In this document: one piece after another, positions 63,701 to 64,000 of the stretch
How the letters are laid out: each line of letters begins with the position of its first letter
Numbering within the stretch: the first letter of the stretch is position 1
Origin: Dolichospermum sp. FACHB-1091
Lineage (GTDB): Bacteria; Cyanobacteriota; Cyanobacteriia; Cyanobacteriales; Nostocaceae
Direction of reading: 5' to 3'
Length of the DNA: 64,000 nt
Assembly: GCF_014697585.1 (NCBI RefSeq)
Contig: NZ_JACJSB010000021.1
Location: 16,630-80,629 of the forward strand
The notes under the pieces: model-generated
What the model was told of the DNA's origin: nothing
Databases searched by the model: none
The model's input: the letters and a program-made list of their open reading frames with translations, nothing else
Program-made: the position numbers and the translations under genes

Positions 63701-64000
63701 TTGCCACTGATAGTTAATGGTTACACCCGTTAATCCATCGGCATCGGCAACATTTGCTGTCAGAGTGTTACCCTGTGATGTTAAACCGCTAACAGAAACG
63801 ATACTTACGTCATTGATGTTAGCAACGTTAGTAGTAGCTGTACTGATGGGATTTTCACTGCTGCCGAGAGCATCAGTGTAAGTAGCCCTGACTCGTACTT
63901 GCTGATTCACCTGTGCTTGAGCCAGAGTCAGTCTTTGGCTAGTAGCTCCGGTAATATTTGTCCAGGTAGTACCGTTGCTGCTCTGTTGCCACTGATAGTT
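60743..64000 (-). CDS. Repeat-bearing DUF4082 / N,N-dimethylformamidase-beta-like surface protein, 5' end outside window
   Basis: At least 1085 residues; the frame is still open at base 64000. Order from the N-terminal side in the window: Ig-like repeats of about 95 residues (GLTGVTINYQWQQSSNGTTW recurs), a DUF4082 domain (about 62760-63240), two more repeats, then a C-terminal domain (about 60770-62190) like the beta subunit of N,N-dimethylformamidase (RIDVYRLGYYGGTGGRLI, FFSANTAYWQVRFEPS). No catalytic claim is made: this domain is common in large secreted bacterial proteins. The adjacent repeats at the window end share 285-base periods with near identity. Probably cell-surface or extracellular and linked to the polysaccharide cluster by position. 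Confidence 0.8.
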   Translation of the reverse strand, partial: NYQWQQSSNGTTWTNITGATSQRLTLAQAQVNQQVRVRATYTDALGSSENPISTATTNVANINDVSIVSVSGLTSQGNTLTANVADADGLTGVTINYQWQQSSNGTTWTNITGATSQRLTLAQAQVNQQVRVRATYTDALGSSENPISTATTTVANINDVGIVSVSGLTSQGNTLTANVADADGLTGVTINYQWQQSSNGTTWTNITGATNQTLTLDSSLVGQLVRVNTTYTDALGGSENILSLASSPISALLESIFTSTTTPTQPNFTDGQGVDYELGMKFTSTKAGRIQAIRYYKSPSETGTHVGRIWSSTGTLLASVTFTNETASGWQQQALSTPVTIPANTTYVVSVNTNGYYAHTPNGFPTAITNGDLTAPVGAGVYNETINAFPTQVYQNGNYFRDIVFAPTAPNPNNKPGTVSISGTATQNQTLTANVADADGLTGVTINYQWQQSSNGTTWTNITGATSQRLTLAQAQVNQQVRVRATYTDALGSSENPLSTATSAVVNVNDPGTVILKGSATIGYTLDETVFDNDGLTGVAINYQWQQFFNSSWTNIAGSIAKSLTLTTALLGQQVRVLASYIDNLGSSENVASAGVTVAAQNAIVVENQKTGTTAWQIPSTSQATTEIVGYGDATSINKGQAINFKVSLAQAGQYRIDVYRLGYYGGTGGRLITSITGLNGVVQAGPTIDSNTRLVEYKWNTSYTLQTGNDWTSGLYFAKLTDSRTGRQNYIQFVLRDDNRPADIGFQDAIATAAAYNNYGGYSLYGFNSSGGQRAYQVSFDRPFQYNTSSASEQFNNTLTWEYNMTRWLESQGYDVSYYTNLDVSINPLQLYSQKTFLSVGHDEYWSMEQRNYVEQARDNGTNLAFFSANTAYWQVRFEPSTSGQANRVMTVYKDTSGIGTGAALDPIAQTNPAAATTLFRSPEVNRPENALLGVAYTGDLGSAGIYQGFDYVVSNASDPYYANTGLQNGDKLTGLVGYEWDAVLNNGFTPAGLVVLSQSPVQPQGALPPLPPGTNTTIANAVRYTAASGAKVFSTGSIQWVWGLDSAGVTNPRVDSRAQQIAVNVFLDMGVKPRTPSSGIVVV
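63526..64000 (-). repeat. 285-bp coding tandem repeats (95 residues each)
   Basis: The string GCTGATTCACCTGTGCTTG starts at 63616 and again at 63901, a period of 285 bases or 95 codons, and the intervening sequence is almost identical between copies. A more diverged copy lies at 62470-62760 behind the DUF4082 region. The array continues beyond the window, so the copy number is not known. Confidence 0.9.

Overview
The window looks like a chromosome segment of a filamentous, probably Nostocales-type, cyanobacterium. It carries thylakoid genes (Psb32-like TPM protein, psbY), a TIGR02652-type cyanobacterial protein, WD40/kinase and kinase/AAA/GAF giant proteins, many GCGATCGC (HIP1) octamers and several heptanucleotide tandem repeat arrays (STRR type). 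Base composition is AT-rich. Genus cannot be fixed by eye. No tRNA, rRNA, CRISPR array or intact transposase was seen.

Layout. 1-6968: the 3' part of a psb32-like gene, then a 1966-residue kinase/AAA/GAF/AAA protein with a 105-bp MITE-like element sitting in frame inside it. 7000-16640: the most unusual region, a scrambled accessory locus on the minus strand. It holds one intact HTH-AAA ATPase gene, one intact fused cyclodehydratase (E1-like plus YcaO, PatD/TruD-like) and one intact amidohydrolase gene. Between them lie recognisable remnants of the same three genes, in the order expected if an AAA-ycaO-amidohydrolase operon had been repeated in tandem and each repeat had kept a different intact gene. 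Mixed in are a gene of unknown family, a DUF4160/DUF2442 pair between perfect 16-bp inverted repeats, a pseudogene split by a MITE, an IscB/HEARO-like element remnant and an IS982-like transposase remnant. 16637-42800: mostly ordinary chromosomal genes: comEC, a small lipoprotein pair, a nitrate/bicarbonate/cyanate-type ABC transporter, folC, psbY, a gamma carbonic anhydrase-like protein, a VOC protein, an M16 peptidase, a cupredoxin, map, a Ca2+/H+ exchanger behind two large heptamer arrays, a GH57/DUF3536 protein, a WD40 pseudokinase, surE, pheS, a Uma2 nuclease-like protein and a YiaA/B membrane protein. 43123-64000: a unidirectional minus-strand surface-polysaccharide cluster with about ten glycosyltransferases, an alpha-1,2-fucosyltransferase, an O-antigen polymerase/ligase-like protein, an MsbA-like ABC exporter and, at its 5' end, a large repeat-bearing DUF4082/N,N-dimethylformamidase-beta-like protein that runs off the window.

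How the genes work together. In the accessory locus a leader-binding E1-like/YcaO fusion should install azolines or another backbone change on a ribosomal peptide. The amidohydrolase and the HTH-STAND-like ATPase were probably operon partners, because the remnant junctions preserve an overlap of the ATPase stop with the ycaO start. No precursor peptide could be recognised. In the polysaccharide cluster the glycosyltransferases would assemble a fucose-containing repeat, and the ABC protein and polymerase/ligase would export and extend it. All functional statements rest on reading motifs by eye; no database search was run.
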